A DNA stretch of 44,580 nt from Bacteroidales bacterium (GCA_017551515.1 JAFZLK010000074.1:1-44580); one strand, 5' to 3'. Shown: positions 16,170 to 25,199, counted from the stretch's first letter. Made by a program: numbers and translations. The notes: generated by a model not told the origin, from the letters alone.

Positions 16170-16256
16170 CGGAGAGAAAGGGATTCGAACCCCCGGTACT
16201 CGAAAGAGTACAACGGTTTTCGAGACCGCCCCATTCGACCACTCTGGCATCTCTCC
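16170..16256 (-). tRNA. tRNA-Ser(CGA)
   Basis: Minus strand folds as a class II tRNA of 87 nt. The acceptor is GGAGAGA/TCTCTCC with discriminator G. The D-arm region is GCCAGAGTGGTCGAATGG. The anticodon stem GCGGT/ACCGT encloses the loop CTCGAAA, anticodon CGA (reads UCG). A long variable arm (GTACTC..GAGTAC) and the T-arm GGGGGTTCGAATCCC follow. The 3' CCA is not encoded (CAA follows the discriminator), so it depends on the CCA-adding enzyme encoded at 23561. Confidence 0.95.
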
Positions 16257-16310
16257 AAGGTCGTTTAGCGCAATAAAGAATGTTTTTCTTTAGGGACTTC
16301 CGCGCTTTAG

Positions 16311-16397
16311 CGGAGAAAGAGGGATTCGAACCCCCGGAACCCTCGCGAGTTCAACGGTTTTCAAGACCGCCGCATTCGACCACTCTGCCATTTCTCC
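16311..16397 (-). tRNA. tRNA-Ser(TGA)
   Basis: Class II tRNA, 87 nt. The acceptor is GGAGAAA/TTTCTCC with discriminator G. The anticodon stem GCGGT/ACCGT encloses CTTGAAA, anticodon TGA (reads UCA and, by wobble, other UCN codons). The variable arm is GAACTCGCGAGGGTTC and the T-arm GGGGGTTCGAATCCC. CCA is not encoded. It is about 54 nt upstream (minus) of tRNA-Ser(CGA), so one precursor transcript is likely. No other gene is seen in 16398-16609. Confidence 0.95.
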
Positions 16398-16609
16398 GAG
16401 CGGTGCAAAAGTACTACAAATTAAATTCTCGGCAAAGTTATTTTCCTTATTTTTTAATCACACACAAACCTATCATTACCAACATATTAAAATACAATTA
16501 CACAAAAACAAAAAACATAATTCTCCTATACCCAAACAAAAATCGTCATTTGGAAACCATTTTTTGATAAAAATCGAAAGACAAATATTGTCATTTGGCA
16601 ATAATGCTA

Positions 16610-16617
16610 TATATTTG
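16610..16617 (+). promoter_or_regulatory. -7 element immediately before clpS
   Basis: TATATTTG followed by CACCGCT and the clpS ATG: only 7 nt separate the element from the start codon. With transcription expected to start a few nt after the element, the clpS mRNA should be leaderless or nearly so. TTTGG at 16594-16598 is close to the -33 distance. Confidence 0.75.
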
Positions 16618-16624
16618 CACCGCT

Positions 16625-16903
16625 ATGCCAACCAACAACAATATAATAGAGCCACAAGCAAAGGAAGACATCAAATCGCTGGACAGAAACAACCTTATTC
16701 TGTACAACGATGACAAAAATTCCTTCGACCATGTAATAACATGCCTAGTAAACATATGCGAACATGATATGATACAGGCAGAACAATGCACATACATAGC
16801 CAACTACAAAGGACGTTGCGACATAAAAAAAGGTGAGTACAAATACCTTAAGGAACTCAAGGATGCCTTGATAGGCAAAGGGCTGATTGTTTCAATAGAA
16901 TAA
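16625..16903 (+). CDS. clpS: ClpS-type adaptor of the Clp protease
   Basis: 92 residues from ATG 16625. The core NLILYNDDKNSFDHVITCLV (about 23-42) is the ClpS signature, with the NDD pocket that binds N-degron substrates. ICEHDMIQAEQCTYIANYKG and KYLKELKDALIGKGLIVSIE complete the fold. ClpS hands N-end-rule substrates to ClpA/ClpC for degradation by ClpP. The upstream in-frame extension to 16595 runs through the promoter and is rejected. A bidirectional terminator follows. Confidence 0.88.
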   Translation: MPTNNNIIEPQAKEDIKSLDRNNLILYNDDKNSFDHVITCLVNICEHDMIQAEQCTYIANYKGRCDIKKGEYKYLKELKDALIGKGLIVSIE

Positions 16904-16904
16904 A

Positions 16905-16931
16905 AAAAGTCGGACAAATCATCCGACTTTT
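16905..16931. terminator. Bidirectional terminator between clpS and the lipoprotein gene
   Basis: AAAGTCGGA (16906-16914)/TCCGACTTT (16922-16930) stem, loop CAAATCA, with A and T runs on the two sides. It serves clpS on plus and the lipoprotein gene on minus, whose coding ends are convergent. Confidence 0.85.
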
Positions 16932-16953
16932 ATGTTATAATACCTATAATTAA

Positions 16954-17904
16954 TTATTCCATGACATATTCTTCAACAACGTTAATAGGAGAATGCGTTC
17001 CAACAATTGTTATGTTTAGATCCAATATAATATGTAACAAAACGCCTCTATCGTTATAAACAATCTTTGATTTTGGTATATTACCTTCCTTGTTGCCGAC
17101 AATCCTTACCTTGTAATCATTTATTGCAGCCTCGTTTTCTGTATATGCTACACTAGCTTCCTGAGTTGGTATATCCAAATATACATAGTTGTAACGCATA
17201 GAATCAACGGCAGCTTCATATGACATTCCCTTGTAAAAAGCGACTTCCTTATCAGAAGCCATGCCAAGGAAACCGACTTGGTCGGAACGAGTACGTGGAG
17301 AAAGTTCAGGAGAGAACAAATCTGCATCAACTTTGAAAGAAACTTTCTGATCATTGTACACATGGCAGGCCACTTTAGAAAACCTTATTCTTCCTGCGAC
17401 ATTATTAACTGCAGAAATGTTTGAATAATAAGCGGTATCGCGGCTCATTGAACTAATTCCCATACCAGCATCGTATCTGTTTCGTTTTGTCCAATACTTT
17501 CCAGCATAAATTTCACTAACATTCTTGCATGTTATAATTTTCGATCTGGTACTTGGGTTATCTGCTTCATCGGTTGCCGTATATGTAACCTTAAACTCGC
17601 CTGTTTTCTTAATTTCACCCATGTGATTAGCATCCTTCTTTTCTATCGGCAATACCGATTCCAAATCCGATGTTATTTGGATATTTTCTGCTATACTTGC
17701 ATTATCCTCAACATAACACCCAGGATCTTCATATTTAGTGTACAATAAAACAACGGTATCGCCTTTCTTATCAATACTTATTTTATCCTTTGCCAAAAAA
17801 TAAATTGAAGGTCCCGTTTTGTCTTTTGAACAACTTGCAAATGCATAGGATAACAAGACCAAAACGGTCACCACTGCTAACGAACTTAAAATCCTTCTAT
17901 TCAT
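16954..17904 (-). CDS. Lipoprotein with an Ig-like (DUF5011-type) domain
   Basis: 316 residues. Signal sequence MNRRILSSLAVVTVLVLLSY with a lipobox-like AFASC (Cys about residue 25) suggests an outer-membrane lipoprotein. Residues about 30-125 have the layout of a bacterial Ig-like domain: GPSIYFL, YEDPGCYVEDNASI, ITSDLESV, then TGEFKVTYTATDEADNPSTR, close to DUF5011/Cry22-type repeats. The C-terminal 180 residues (AGKYWTKRNRYDAGM onward) are not recognised. It follows the S8 peptidase gene by 64 nt on the same strand, so it is possibly cotranscribed. Function unknown, perhaps surface binding. Confidence 0.65.
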   Translation of the reverse strand: MNRRILSSLAVVTVLVLLSYAFASCSKDKTGPSIYFLAKDKISIDKKGDTVVLLYTKYEDPGCYVEDNASIAENIQITSDLESVLPIEKKDANHMGEIKKTGEFKVTYTATDEADNPSTRSKIITCKNVSEIYAGKYWTKRNRYDAGMGISSMSRDTAYYSNISAVNNVAGRIRFSKVACHVYNDQKVSFKVDADLFSPELSPRTRSDQVGFLGMASDKEVAFYKGMSYEAAVDSMRYNYVYLDIPTQEASVAYTENEAAINDYKVRIVGNKEGNIPKSKIVYNDRGVLLHIILDLNITIVGTHSPINVVEEYVME

Positions 17905-17968
17905 AATTTATAAGAATATAATCAAGCCGTAAAATTATTAACAATATTTCAATCCTCAAAATTTTTTC

Positions 17969-20605
17969 CTATTTTTTTAACATGACTATTTTTGTTTGCA
18001 CATTTAAAGCATCACACCTTAACAAATATATACCATCTGAAAGATTAGTCAAATCTATATTAAATTCCTGATTCTCAACAATAAATGTCTTTACAATTCT
18101 GCCATATACATCATATAGGCAGAACTTTTGTCCACAGTATTCTGATGGAATAAAAATATTGACAACACCTTCTGTTGGATTAGGAAACACATCAATTTTT
18201 TGTTCGATGACATCTTTTTCATGCTCGTCAACAACACTTAATCTCTCATTTCGCATTGATACCTTGCTAATAAACATGTCTGAATTTCTTCCATTCTTTG
18301 CTGTCAACCTAATCATTACATTCTGCCCACGGAAATCGGCAAGAGACACCGATACCGTATCAAATTCAGCATAATCGGCAGGCACATAGTATGAATCGGA
18401 ATAGCCTTGTTGTGTATATAGTCCGGGGCCACCATTTGCCCATATACGGTATGGAAAAGTCGCACCACAGTCGGTACTTACCTCCACAAACAACGAATCC
18501 CTGCTGGAATCAGAAACCCTGTTTTTGTAGGCATACACAAAATTCAGGAAAATAGAATCGGTATCTGGCAAATCGGTCTGTGGTAAATATGCATAATCCA
18601 AATCCTTGTTTTTGACGTTCTTACTAAACCTGTACGCCAAGGCATGATGCTCGGAATTTCCGCCCCATGGAAGCATTTCCCATGTTTTCAAACCGTTTGG
18701 ATTTCCAATCACAACTCCATACCTAGAAAAGAAACCGCCATCATTGAAATCAATGGAATATGGAAACTCCCAATAGTAATACTTGTTAAACCTCAGCATA
18801 GCACTATTATTGTAGGTGTCGTACTCAATAGCATCACATGAAGGTGTAATTACCGCACGCAACTCGTTAAGTCCTCCATGAACAGGCACATCCGGCAGTT
18901 CGTATTCGTAATTGAATTCTGCTAATGCGAGCACATTATTCCATTCATATGTTGCAATTAGACTATCGCCTGAATATACATGCAACAAAACATCACCTGC
19001 ATCTATAGTGCCATCGTTGAATATACGCGCATATACCCTAGGAACACTTTCTTCACAATTCACCGTATCATAGTCAACAATACCATCGCCATACGACATC
19101 ACTAATTCCACTTTAACATCAAAATCTTCGCTTGCTGGTATCACCGGCTGGTATGTGCTTGACAAATAATTGTATGCGGCAAGCACATCAATCATACCCA
19201 TGCCGTAGGTATTGTCCTCACCCTCATCGCCAAGGTCGATAGCCGAATAATACAAAGCCTCCTTGAGTTCCTTTGCCGATGCCATCTGAAATGCCTCGGC
19301 GAGCAACAGCAATGCACCCGACACATGCGGACAAGCCATAGATGTTCCCTGAAGTGCATTGTAACCATCCAAACCTACGCACGAACGCACATTCACGCCC
19401 GGAGCCGAAACTTCGGGCTTTATCTTTAGCGACGATTCCTCATCAACACATGGCGTAGGTCCACGGCTCGAGAAACTTGCTACTACATTGCTAGAATTTA
19501 CTGCAGCAACCGACATTGGGTTTACAAAATTGTAAGCAAGCATTGCAGGATAACCAGTAGTATATTCATTAGGTCCTTCATTGCCTGCCGAAAATGGAGA
19601 ACAAATCCCAGCAGCCTCCAAGGTCTCCACTATCGAATTTTCAGGAAGCGAACAAGCGCCAAATTCCTCCGCCAAATCGTAGCTGTATCCCCATGAATTA
19701 TTTATAACACGCGGAACATCATTTGTTGTATTTTCGTCACCATCGGGATTCAGAATCCACTGGTAAACAGAAAAGAACTGGCTTACAGTAAGCAATTCTG
19801 CATCGGTGCTTGCCACAGGATCACATGCTATCCACTTGGCATTGTATGCAATACCTATGGTATCGTGGGTTGCACGGTCAAGCCCCATTGTCGTTCCTGT
19901 AGTGTGTGTTCCGTGGCTCGATGATGCATTGTCGCGCGGATTCTCGTGGCGCATTCCGTACCAGCACTGCGACTGTGGCCAATGATTGCCCGCATAGTTA
20001 GTGCTGATGGCAGGATGTTCTGGATTAACACCAGTATCAATGCTAAGCATCAGCACATTGCGACCTGTATAACCCAAAGCCCACATCGCAGGTGCATTTA
20101 TAGCTCGTACACCCCACTCCACTCCGTTAACCGAACGAGGAGAATTTTCCTCAACCAAAGTTGTTCCATCAACAATCGTGTAGCGCGGAGCATTTAAGTC
20201 AATGTATGTCACTGCTTCAAAATCTGCAATTTGCATAACAAAATCACGTTGCACCTTCATATTCACCGCATTAACAATCCAGAAATCTTCCATTTCTGCA
20301 ATAGCAGATGGATTTGCCTTCATCAACGGAGCAATCTGCCTCATGAACTTTGCATACGACCTCTCGTGATTGCGTTTCAGCAATGCCGTAACACCTTTCA
20401 CTCGTGTGTCAAAGTCGGCATGATACCTGTCAAACTGCTGGGCAAGGTCAGAAATCGACTCAGCATTCTCAAAATAAACATTTACATCAAGGTATTCGGC
20501 ATTTCCATCCTTAATCGCATCCGACAAGGCAGGACTTACCACAAACTGCGCCATCGAAAGCAACGACATGGAAACCAACGCCATAAGTAAAAGTACCTTT
20601 TTCAT
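17969..20605 (-). CDS. Secreted subtilisin-like (S8) peptidase with T9SS sorting domain
   Basis: 878 residues. Signal peptide is about 1-19 (MKKVLLLMALVSMSLLSMA), and an N-terminal propeptide-like region runs to about 160. The S8 catalytic domain has D190 (MLSIDTG), H231 (SSHGTHTTGT), oxyanion N342 (SAGNEGP) and S422 (GTSMACPHVSG). After about residue 500, beta-rich domains follow (CARDB-like around 520-610 and a MAM/jelly-roll-like part about 630-780). A type A T9SS sorting domain ends the protein: VFPNPTEGVVNIFI, KFCLYDVYGRIV, LSDGIYLLRCD. It is expected to act on proteins or peptides at the cell surface. It lies 23 nt after mtaB on the same strand. Confidence 0.92.
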   Translation of the reverse strand: MKKVLLLMALVSMSLLSMAQFVVSPALSDAIKDGNAEYLDVNVYFENAESISDLAQQFDRYHADFDTRVKGVTALLKRNHERSYAKFMRQIAPLMKANPSAIAEMEDFWIVNAVNMKVQRDFVMQIADFEAVTYIDLNAPRYTIVDGTTLVEENSPRSVNGVEWGVRAINAPAMWALGYTGRNVLMLSIDTGVNPEHPAISTNYAGNHWPQSQCWYGMRHENPRDNASSSHGTHTTGTTMGLDRATHDTIGIAYNAKWIACDPVASTDAELLTVSQFFSVYQWILNPDGDENTTNDVPRVINNSWGYSYDLAEEFGACSLPENSIVETLEAAGICSPFSAGNEGPNEYTTGYPAMLAYNFVNPMSVAAVNSSNVVASFSSRGPTPCVDEESSLKIKPEVSAPGVNVRSCVGLDGYNALQGTSMACPHVSGALLLLAEAFQMASAKELKEALYYSAIDLGDEGEDNTYGMGMIDVLAAYNYLSSTYQPVIPASEDFDVKVELVMSYGDGIVDYDTVNCEESVPRVYARIFNDGTIDAGDVLLHVYSGDSLIATYEWNNVLALAEFNYEYELPDVPVHGGLNELRAVITPSCDAIEYDTYNNSAMLRFNKYYYWEFPYSIDFNDGGFFSRYGVVIGNPNGLKTWEMLPWGGNSEHHALAYRFSKNVKNKDLDYAYLPQTDLPDTDSIFLNFVYAYKNRVSDSSRDSLFVEVSTDCGATFPYRIWANGGPGLYTQQGYSDSYYVPADYAEFDTVSVSLADFRGQNVMIRLTAKNGRNSDMFISKVSMRNERLSVVDEHEKDVIEQKIDVFPNPTEGVVNIFIPSEYCGQKFCLYDVYGRIVKTFIVENQEFNIDLTNLSDGIYLLRCDALNVQTKIVMLKK

Positions 20606-20628
20606 ATTCTATTGTTTTTTGTTATTAT

Positions 20629-21921
20629 CTATTTCAAAATTTCAGCTTCAACTATATCATCATCAACGACTTTAGTCAATTTAACAGGACAAATTCTGTT
20701 AATCAACGCCTTGTCGTATGGCACAGCAACCCTTATATAATTATCGGTATAGCCGAACATCTGTCCACCCTTTTTTGCCGACTCGAACAGTACCTCGTGA
20801 ACCGAACCGAGCCTCGATTGCACGAACTCACGGTGCTTACGCTCACAAATCGACTTGATAACATCGGCTCTCTCTTGCTTCTGCTTGGATATTACGCGCG
20901 GAGTAAATTTCAACGCTCTTGTATTCTCCCTTTCAGAATACTGGAACTGGTGAATGAACGAAATATCAAGAGACTCAACGAATTCCACCGTTTTTGCAAA
21001 CATTTCTGGAGTTTCACCGTTAACGCCAACAATTAAGTCAATACCAATAAAAGCATCAGGAATGAGTTTCTTAACAAGTTCAATTTTATGTCTGTACAAA
21101 TCGGTATCGTAACGGCGACCTATAAGTTTCAGCAACTCATCGCACCCCGACTGCAATGGGATGTGAAAATGCGGCATCATCTTGGGTTCGGATGCAACAA
21201 ACTCAATAATTTCATCGGTAAGCAAATCTGGTTCGATGCTTCCAATCCTGTATCGCTCAATACCATCGACTTTTGCGAGAGCCTTAAGCAACTGCAAAAA
21301 GTTTTCGCCAGTAGTCTTGCCAAAATCGCCAATGTTTACACCAGAGATTATAACTTCCTTCATTCCATCAACGGCAAGCGACTTCACCTGCTCAACGCAT
21401 TCTGCAATCGATGGGTTTCTGCTTCTCCCACGAGCAAATGGAATTGTACAGTAGGCACAGAAATAGTCGCATCCATCCTGCACTTTCAGGAAAGCACGAG
21501 TGCGGTCTCCCTTGGAGAAAGCAGGAACGAAGGATTTCATTTCGTTGTGTGGCGTAGTGCTTACAAAAACCTCGTTTCTTGCTACTGCATTGTCGATTAT
21601 CTTTTCAATCTCGGCCTTATTGTTCACGCCAAAGACATAGTTCACACCTGGAAGCTTCGCGACCTCATCGGCTTTCAACTGGGCATAACAGCCTGTAACA
21701 ATTATTATTGCATCTGGATTTAGCGAATGGGCGCGAGCAACAGCATTTCTGCCCTTGCGATTGGCATTTGATGTCACCGAACATGAGTTCAGCACATAAA
21801 AGTCAGCCTTCTGCGAAAACGGCACGACCGTAAAGCCCCGCTCAATGAAATAGCGGGAAATTGTCGAAGTTTCGGCAAAATTCAGGCGACAGCCAAGAGT
21901 ACAGAAAGCAACGGTTTTCAT
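20629..21921 (-). CDS. mtaB: tRNA t6A37 methylthiotransferase MtaB
   Basis: 430 residues from ATG 21919-21921; a longer frame adds 15 residues encoded by a simple-sequence repeat and is rejected. N-terminal UPF0004 domain: MKTVAFCTLGCRLNFAE with C7 and C11, CSVTSNANRKGR, and VTGCYAQ bind one [4Fe-4S]. The radical SAM motif is CDYFCAYCTIPFARGR (Cx3Cx2C). A C-terminal TRAM-like segment (VHEVLFESAKKGGQMFGYTD) follows. The enzyme adds a methylthio group to t6A37, giving ms2t6A. TcdA at 7898 acts on the same nucleoside, so two modification routes for t6A are encoded here. Confidence 0.92.
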   Translation of the reverse strand: MKTVAFCTLGCRLNFAETSTISRYFIERGFTVVPFSQKADFYVLNSCSVTSNANRKGRNAVARAHSLNPDAIIIVTGCYAQLKADEVAKLPGVNYVFGVNNKAEIEKIIDNAVARNEVFVSTTPHNEMKSFVPAFSKGDRTRAFLKVQDGCDYFCAYCTIPFARGRSRNPSIAECVEQVKSLAVDGMKEVIISGVNIGDFGKTTGENFLQLLKALAKVDGIERYRIGSIEPDLLTDEIIEFVASEPKMMPHFHIPLQSGCDELLKLIGRRYDTDLYRHKIELVKKLIPDAFIGIDLIVGVNGETPEMFAKTVEFVESLDISFIHQFQYSERENTRALKFTPRVISKQKQERADVIKSICERKHREFVQSRLGSVHEVLFESAKKGGQMFGYTDNYIRVAVPYDKALINRICPVKLTKVVDDDIVEAEILK

Positions 21922-21924
21922 CAA

Positions 21925-21996
21925 TGGACAATTGATAATTAATAATTGACAATGAATAATTGACAATTGTAGGCTCGCAATGCATTGCGAGCCTAC
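21925..21996. repeat. ATTGACAAT simple repeats and a 28-bp perfect palindrome
   Basis: 21925-21968 consists of variants of ATTGACAATTGATAATTA, a simple repeat seen again near 44440-44466. It is followed by a perfect 28-bp palindrome at 21969-21996 (half-site GTAGGCTCGCAATG), with GTAG/CTAC ends like the other dispersed palindromes. It sits between mtaB and dapA. Confidence 0.85.
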
Positions 21997-21999
21997 GGA

Positions 22000-22887
22000 T
22001 TATTGATTTTTCAATCTTTCAATATCACTAGCAATCCTTGCATACAAATCATCACTGACATTGACCAACGGCAGACGAAGCACATTCTGGATTACACCCC
22101 TCTGCGACAAATAAGCCTTTACGCCAGCAGGATTGCCTTCGGCAAACATAAAGCGCACTGTTGGCAACAACTTGTAATGCAATTTCCTAGCCTGCTCAAA
22201 ATCTCCATTGAGAGCAAGTTTCACCATTTGCGACAATTCACGCGGAAAAGCATTTGCCACAACCGAAATCACACCTTCCACACCTGCTGCCATAAGAGGA
22301 AGCGTAAGTCCATCATCGCCCGAAATGACTGTAAAGCGTTCTGGCTTGTTCTCAACTACGCGCATTATCTGGTCAACAGAACCAGATGCTTCCTTCACTG
22401 CAATTATGTTATCAAAGTCGCGAGCAAGACGGCAAATTGTCTCTGGCGCAATGTTAACACCAGTACGACCAGGAATGTTATACAAAATCACAGGCACAGG
22501 CGACACTTCGGCAACATGGGCAAAATGCGCATACAAACCATTCTGCACAGGCTTGTTATAGAATGGTGATGCTGTCAAAAGCCCATCAATTCCAGTGAAA
22601 TCGAAGTTGCGTATGCTTTCGAGCAAATCTGCAGTATTGTTTCCACTCATACCTACCATAATAGGCACACGCCCAGCAATTTCACGCTTTGCAAAATCAA
22701 TAACCTTGCGGCGTTCCTCTGCCGACAGACAAGGGGTTTCGCCTGTTGTTCCCATCACCAGCACATAGTCAACTCCGCCATCGACAACATTCGACAGTAA
22801 ACGGGCAAAAGCCACATAGTCAACATTTCCATTAATATCGAATGGCGTAACCAATGCCACTCCCGTTCCAAAAAACTTGCTATTCAT
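22000..22887 (-). CDS. dapA: 4-hydroxy-tetrahydrodipicolinate synthase
   Basis: 295 residues. DapA condenses pyruvate with aspartate semialdehyde on the way to diaminopimelate and lysine. It is a TIM-barrel aldolase: GTGVALVTPFD at the N terminus, VMGTTGETPCLS (44-55), substrate Tyr in LYNIPGRTG (Y136) and the Schiff-base K165 in IIAVKEASG. The start overlaps the end of the DUF6913 gene by 8 nt, so coupled translation is likely. The usual Bacteroidota dapA/DUF6913 pairing is seen here. Confidence 0.93.
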   Translation of the reverse strand: MNSKFFGTGVALVTPFDINGNVDYVAFARLLSNVVDGGVDYVLVMGTTGETPCLSAEERRKVIDFAKREIAGRVPIMVGMSGNNTADLLESIRNFDFTGIDGLLTASPFYNKPVQNGLYAHFAHVAEVSPVPVILYNIPGRTGVNIAPETICRLARDFDNIIAVKEASGSVDQIMRVVENKPERFTVISGDDGLTLPLMAAGVEGVISVVANAFPRELSQMVKLALNGDFEQARKLHYKLLPTVRFMFAEGNPAGVKAYLSQRGVIQNVLRLPLVNVSDDLYARIASDIERLKNQ

Positions 22888-23425
22888 ATCTTATCGCTTC
22901 CAAATAATGAATTATCTGCTTTACCAATTCCGAAATGTTTGAATTTTCATCATCAAGGCTTACCATAACATCAAGCAAATCAGCATTCTTCTCATTGTAC
23001 AACCCGACCTTAAATCCTGCCTTTGACCTCAACTTTATATAATTAAGAGGAATTTTGTCTTCCATGTCAAGACAAATAAGAATATCAAAGTCAGTATTGC
23101 AAAATTCTGCAACTATTTCCTCCCTCGGGAAACCTAGCCAATCAAGTTCCTTTGCACAGAAAAACGAAAAGTCGAGCGGTTGTAAATGAAAATCGGACAG
23201 CTCCTTGTTATCGACAAAACCAAGTGCCTTGACAAATGGTATTTGCTTCTGCAAATCGAAAAGCAGTTTACGAGCCACCTCAAACTGCGCTTCATCAGTG
23301 GCTTCATGCAGAATTCCAACCTTTTTTGCAGAAACCAAGCCGCAAGCACGAACGCGCCGAGACTCCACGCCCCTTGCCTTCAACAACTTGCGCCTTGCAA
23401 GACCCGACTTTATTCCTTCAAACAT
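22880..23425 (-). CDS. DUF6913-type protein
   Basis: 181 residues from ATG 23423-23425 (MFEGIKSGLARRKLL). A GTG two codons upstream is embedded in the -7 promoter element and cannot be the start. Blocks KVGILHEATDEAQFEVARKL, LGFVDNKEL, LDWLGFPREEIVAEFCNTDF and DILICLDMEDKIPLNYI are those of a Bacteroidota-specific family annotated as DUF6913, commonly encoded with dapA. It is soluble, without signal peptide or membrane segments. No function is known; the context suggests nothing firm beyond cotranscription with dapA. Confidence 0.75.
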   Translation of the reverse strand: MFEGIKSGLARRKLLKARGVESRRVRACGLVSAKKVGILHEATDEAQFEVARKLLFDLQKQIPFVKALGFVDNKELSDFHLQPLDFSFFCAKELDWLGFPREEIVAEFCNTDFDILICLDMEDKIPLNYIKLRSKAGFKVGLYNEKNADLLDVMVSLDDENSNISELVKQIIHYLEAIRYE

Positions 23426-23430
23426 AGGCA

Positions 23431-23438
23431 CAAAGATA
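23431..23438 (-). promoter_or_regulatory. -7 element right at the DUF6913 start
   Basis: Minus strand TATCTTTG, then TGCCT, then the ATG: only 5 nt intervene. It decides the start codon and predicts a leaderless mRNA for the DUF6913-dapA unit. Confidence 0.75.
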
Positions 23439-23560
23439 GAAATTTATTTTGGATTGACGATTTACGATTTTGGATTTAGGCGATGCAAAAAAGTTGAAAG
23501 TTGAAAATTGAACGGCGAAGCCTTCAACGAAGTTAAAGTTGAAAAGCGGCAGCGAAAAAA

Positions 23561-24988
23561 CTACTTCTGCAGTCCCAACTCCTTGCCTTTCTGCACCATA
23601 AACTCATGTGCTTTTTCGTATTCATTTGGTATTATACCATCGAGAATTGCCTCACGCACAGCATTTTTAATTTCACCAACAAGTCGCGAAGGCTCAATAC
23701 CAAAATATTCCATAATCTCCTCGCCAGAAATCGGCGGCTGGAAATTGCGCAGGGAATCGCGTTCCTCCACCTCAACAATCTTCTGCCGCACAAGCTTGAA
23801 ATTTTCAAGGAACTGTGTCACCTTCTTCTCATTGCGCGAAGTAATGTCCGACTCGCAGAGCGTCATCAGTGCGTCAATGTCGTCGCCAGCATCAACAATA
23901 AGCCGGCGGATTGCCGAATCGGTAACAATGTCCTCCACGAGCGCAATAGGACGCATGTGCAAATCAACCATCTTCTGCACGAATTTCATCTTCTCATTGA
24001 GCGGCATGTGCATACGGGTAAAGATTTTAGGAACCATGTTGGCACCTACGGTATTGTGCGAATAGAAAGTCCATCCAGTTCCTTCTACAAAACGCTTGGT
24101 CTTCAGTTTGCCAATGTCGTGAAGCAATGCCGCCCAACGAAGCCAAAGGTCATCGCTCTTTTCCGCCACATTGTCAACGACCTGGATAGTATGCAAGAAA
24201 ATATCCTTGTGAGCAAGACCTTCCTGCACCGTTACCCCCGACAATTGATACAATTCCGGGAAAATTATCTCAAGCAAACCCGTATCAAACAACAATTTGA
24301 GACCAATCGACGGTTTCTTGCTTTCAAGAATCTTATTTAGTTCTGTATGAATGCGTTCCTGCGTGATTATTTTTATGCGCTCGCGGTTGTCGTGTATTGC
24401 AGCAAGGCACTCTGGATGTATTTGAAAATCGAGTTGCGAGGCAAAGCGGATAGCACGAAGCATACGCAACGGGTCATCGGAAAAAGTTATCGAAGGTTCG
24501 AGCGGTGTCCTGATGGTTCGGAAATAAAGGTCTTCCAATCCGTCAAACGGGTCAATAAGTTCTCCAAAATTGCGTTTGTTCAAACTGATTGCCAATGCAT
24601 TTACGGTAAAATCGCGACGCTTTTGGTCATCCTCGATGCTACCACGCTCGACAATCGGGTTACGACTATCAAAATTATACGACTCCTTACGAGCACCGAC
24701 AAACTCCAGCTCAGTGTCATTGTACACAAACATTGCCGTTCCGTATGTCTTAAAAATGCTAACCTTCTTCACCTTTAGATGTTTGGCAAGTTTGCGAGCG
24801 AAGTCAACCCCATCACCGTCAACAACAATATCGATGTCGTTCTTTTTAGGTCGCTTCAAAAAACGGTCGCGCACATAGCCACCAATAACGAACACATCAA
24901 CGTTTTCGCTCTCAGCTACTTTAGACACTTCCGCAAAAATTTTGTCGGACACAAACTCTATGTAATTGCCGTTTTCCAATGATTCCAA
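23561..24988 (-). CDS. cca: CCA tRNA nucleotidyltransferase with HD domain
   Basis: 475 residues. Class II nucleotidyltransferase head: VFVIGGYVRDRFLKRPKKND (33-52), with the GG and D51-I-D53 catalytic motifs (NDIDIVVDGDG). EFVGARKESY and RRDFTVNALAISL follow, then the RNA-binding region LRMLRAIRFASQLDF. An HD phosphohydrolase domain (RWAALLHDIGKLKTK, HDIGK) makes up the centre-right part. It adds or repairs the 3' CCA of tRNAs, needed here because both tRNA-Ser genes in the window lack CCA. A dedicated poly(A) polymerase is less likely in this phylum. It is divergent from the SDR gene. Confidence 0.9.
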   Translation of the reverse strand: MESLENGNYIEFVSDKIFAEVSKVAESENVDVFVIGGYVRDRFLKRPKKNDIDIVVDGDGVDFARKLAKHLKVKKVSIFKTYGTAMFVYNDTELEFVGARKESYNFDSRNPIVERGSIEDDQKRRDFTVNALAISLNKRNFGELIDPFDGLEDLYFRTIRTPLEPSITFSDDPLRMLRAIRFASQLDFQIHPECLAAIHDNRERIKIITQERIHTELNKILESKKPSIGLKLLFDTGLLEIIFPELYQLSGVTVQEGLAHKDIFLHTIQVVDNVAEKSDDLWLRWAALLHDIGKLKTKRFVEGTGWTFYSHNTVGANMVPKIFTRMHMPLNEKMKFVQKMVDLHMRPIALVEDIVTDSAIRRLIVDAGDDIDALMTLCESDITSRNEKKVTQFLENFKLVRQKIVEVEERDSLRNFQPPISGEEIMEYFGIEPSRLVGEIKNAVREAILDGIIPNEYEKAHEFMVQKGKELGLQK

Positions 24989-25107
24989 ATTTGGGACTAC
25001 AAAATTAATAATAATAACAATTCAAACAAAATTGACCGATTGATTCATTGTTCTTTTGACGCTGTAAAAATTGTTGAGAGGCATTGCATCCCCCCATAGT
25101 TTGTACG

Positions 25108-25199
25108 AGCTGGCAGAGGTTATTATCCCCATTGTCGTTAAGGTCTTAAAAGCCTTTAACGATCTTAATAATGGGGACATACAAAGATTTGTGCCAGCT
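25108..25199. other. Nested 92-nt inverted-repeat structure upstream of the SDR gene
   Basis: Three nested stems: AGCTGGCA (25108-25115)/TGCCAGCT (25192-25199), TCCCCATT (25126-25133)/AATGGGGA (25170-25177), and CGTTAA (25136-25141)/TTAACG (25156-25161). All paired segments are perfect. It ends about 50 nt before the SDR -7 element, so it would not be in that mRNA; a small RNA, a protein-binding site or a miniature element are the options. Confidence 0.6.

Noticed and set aside
16595..16624. Extended N terminus of ClpS from 16595
   Set aside because: It would be encoded by the promoter itself (TATATTTG at 16610-16617).
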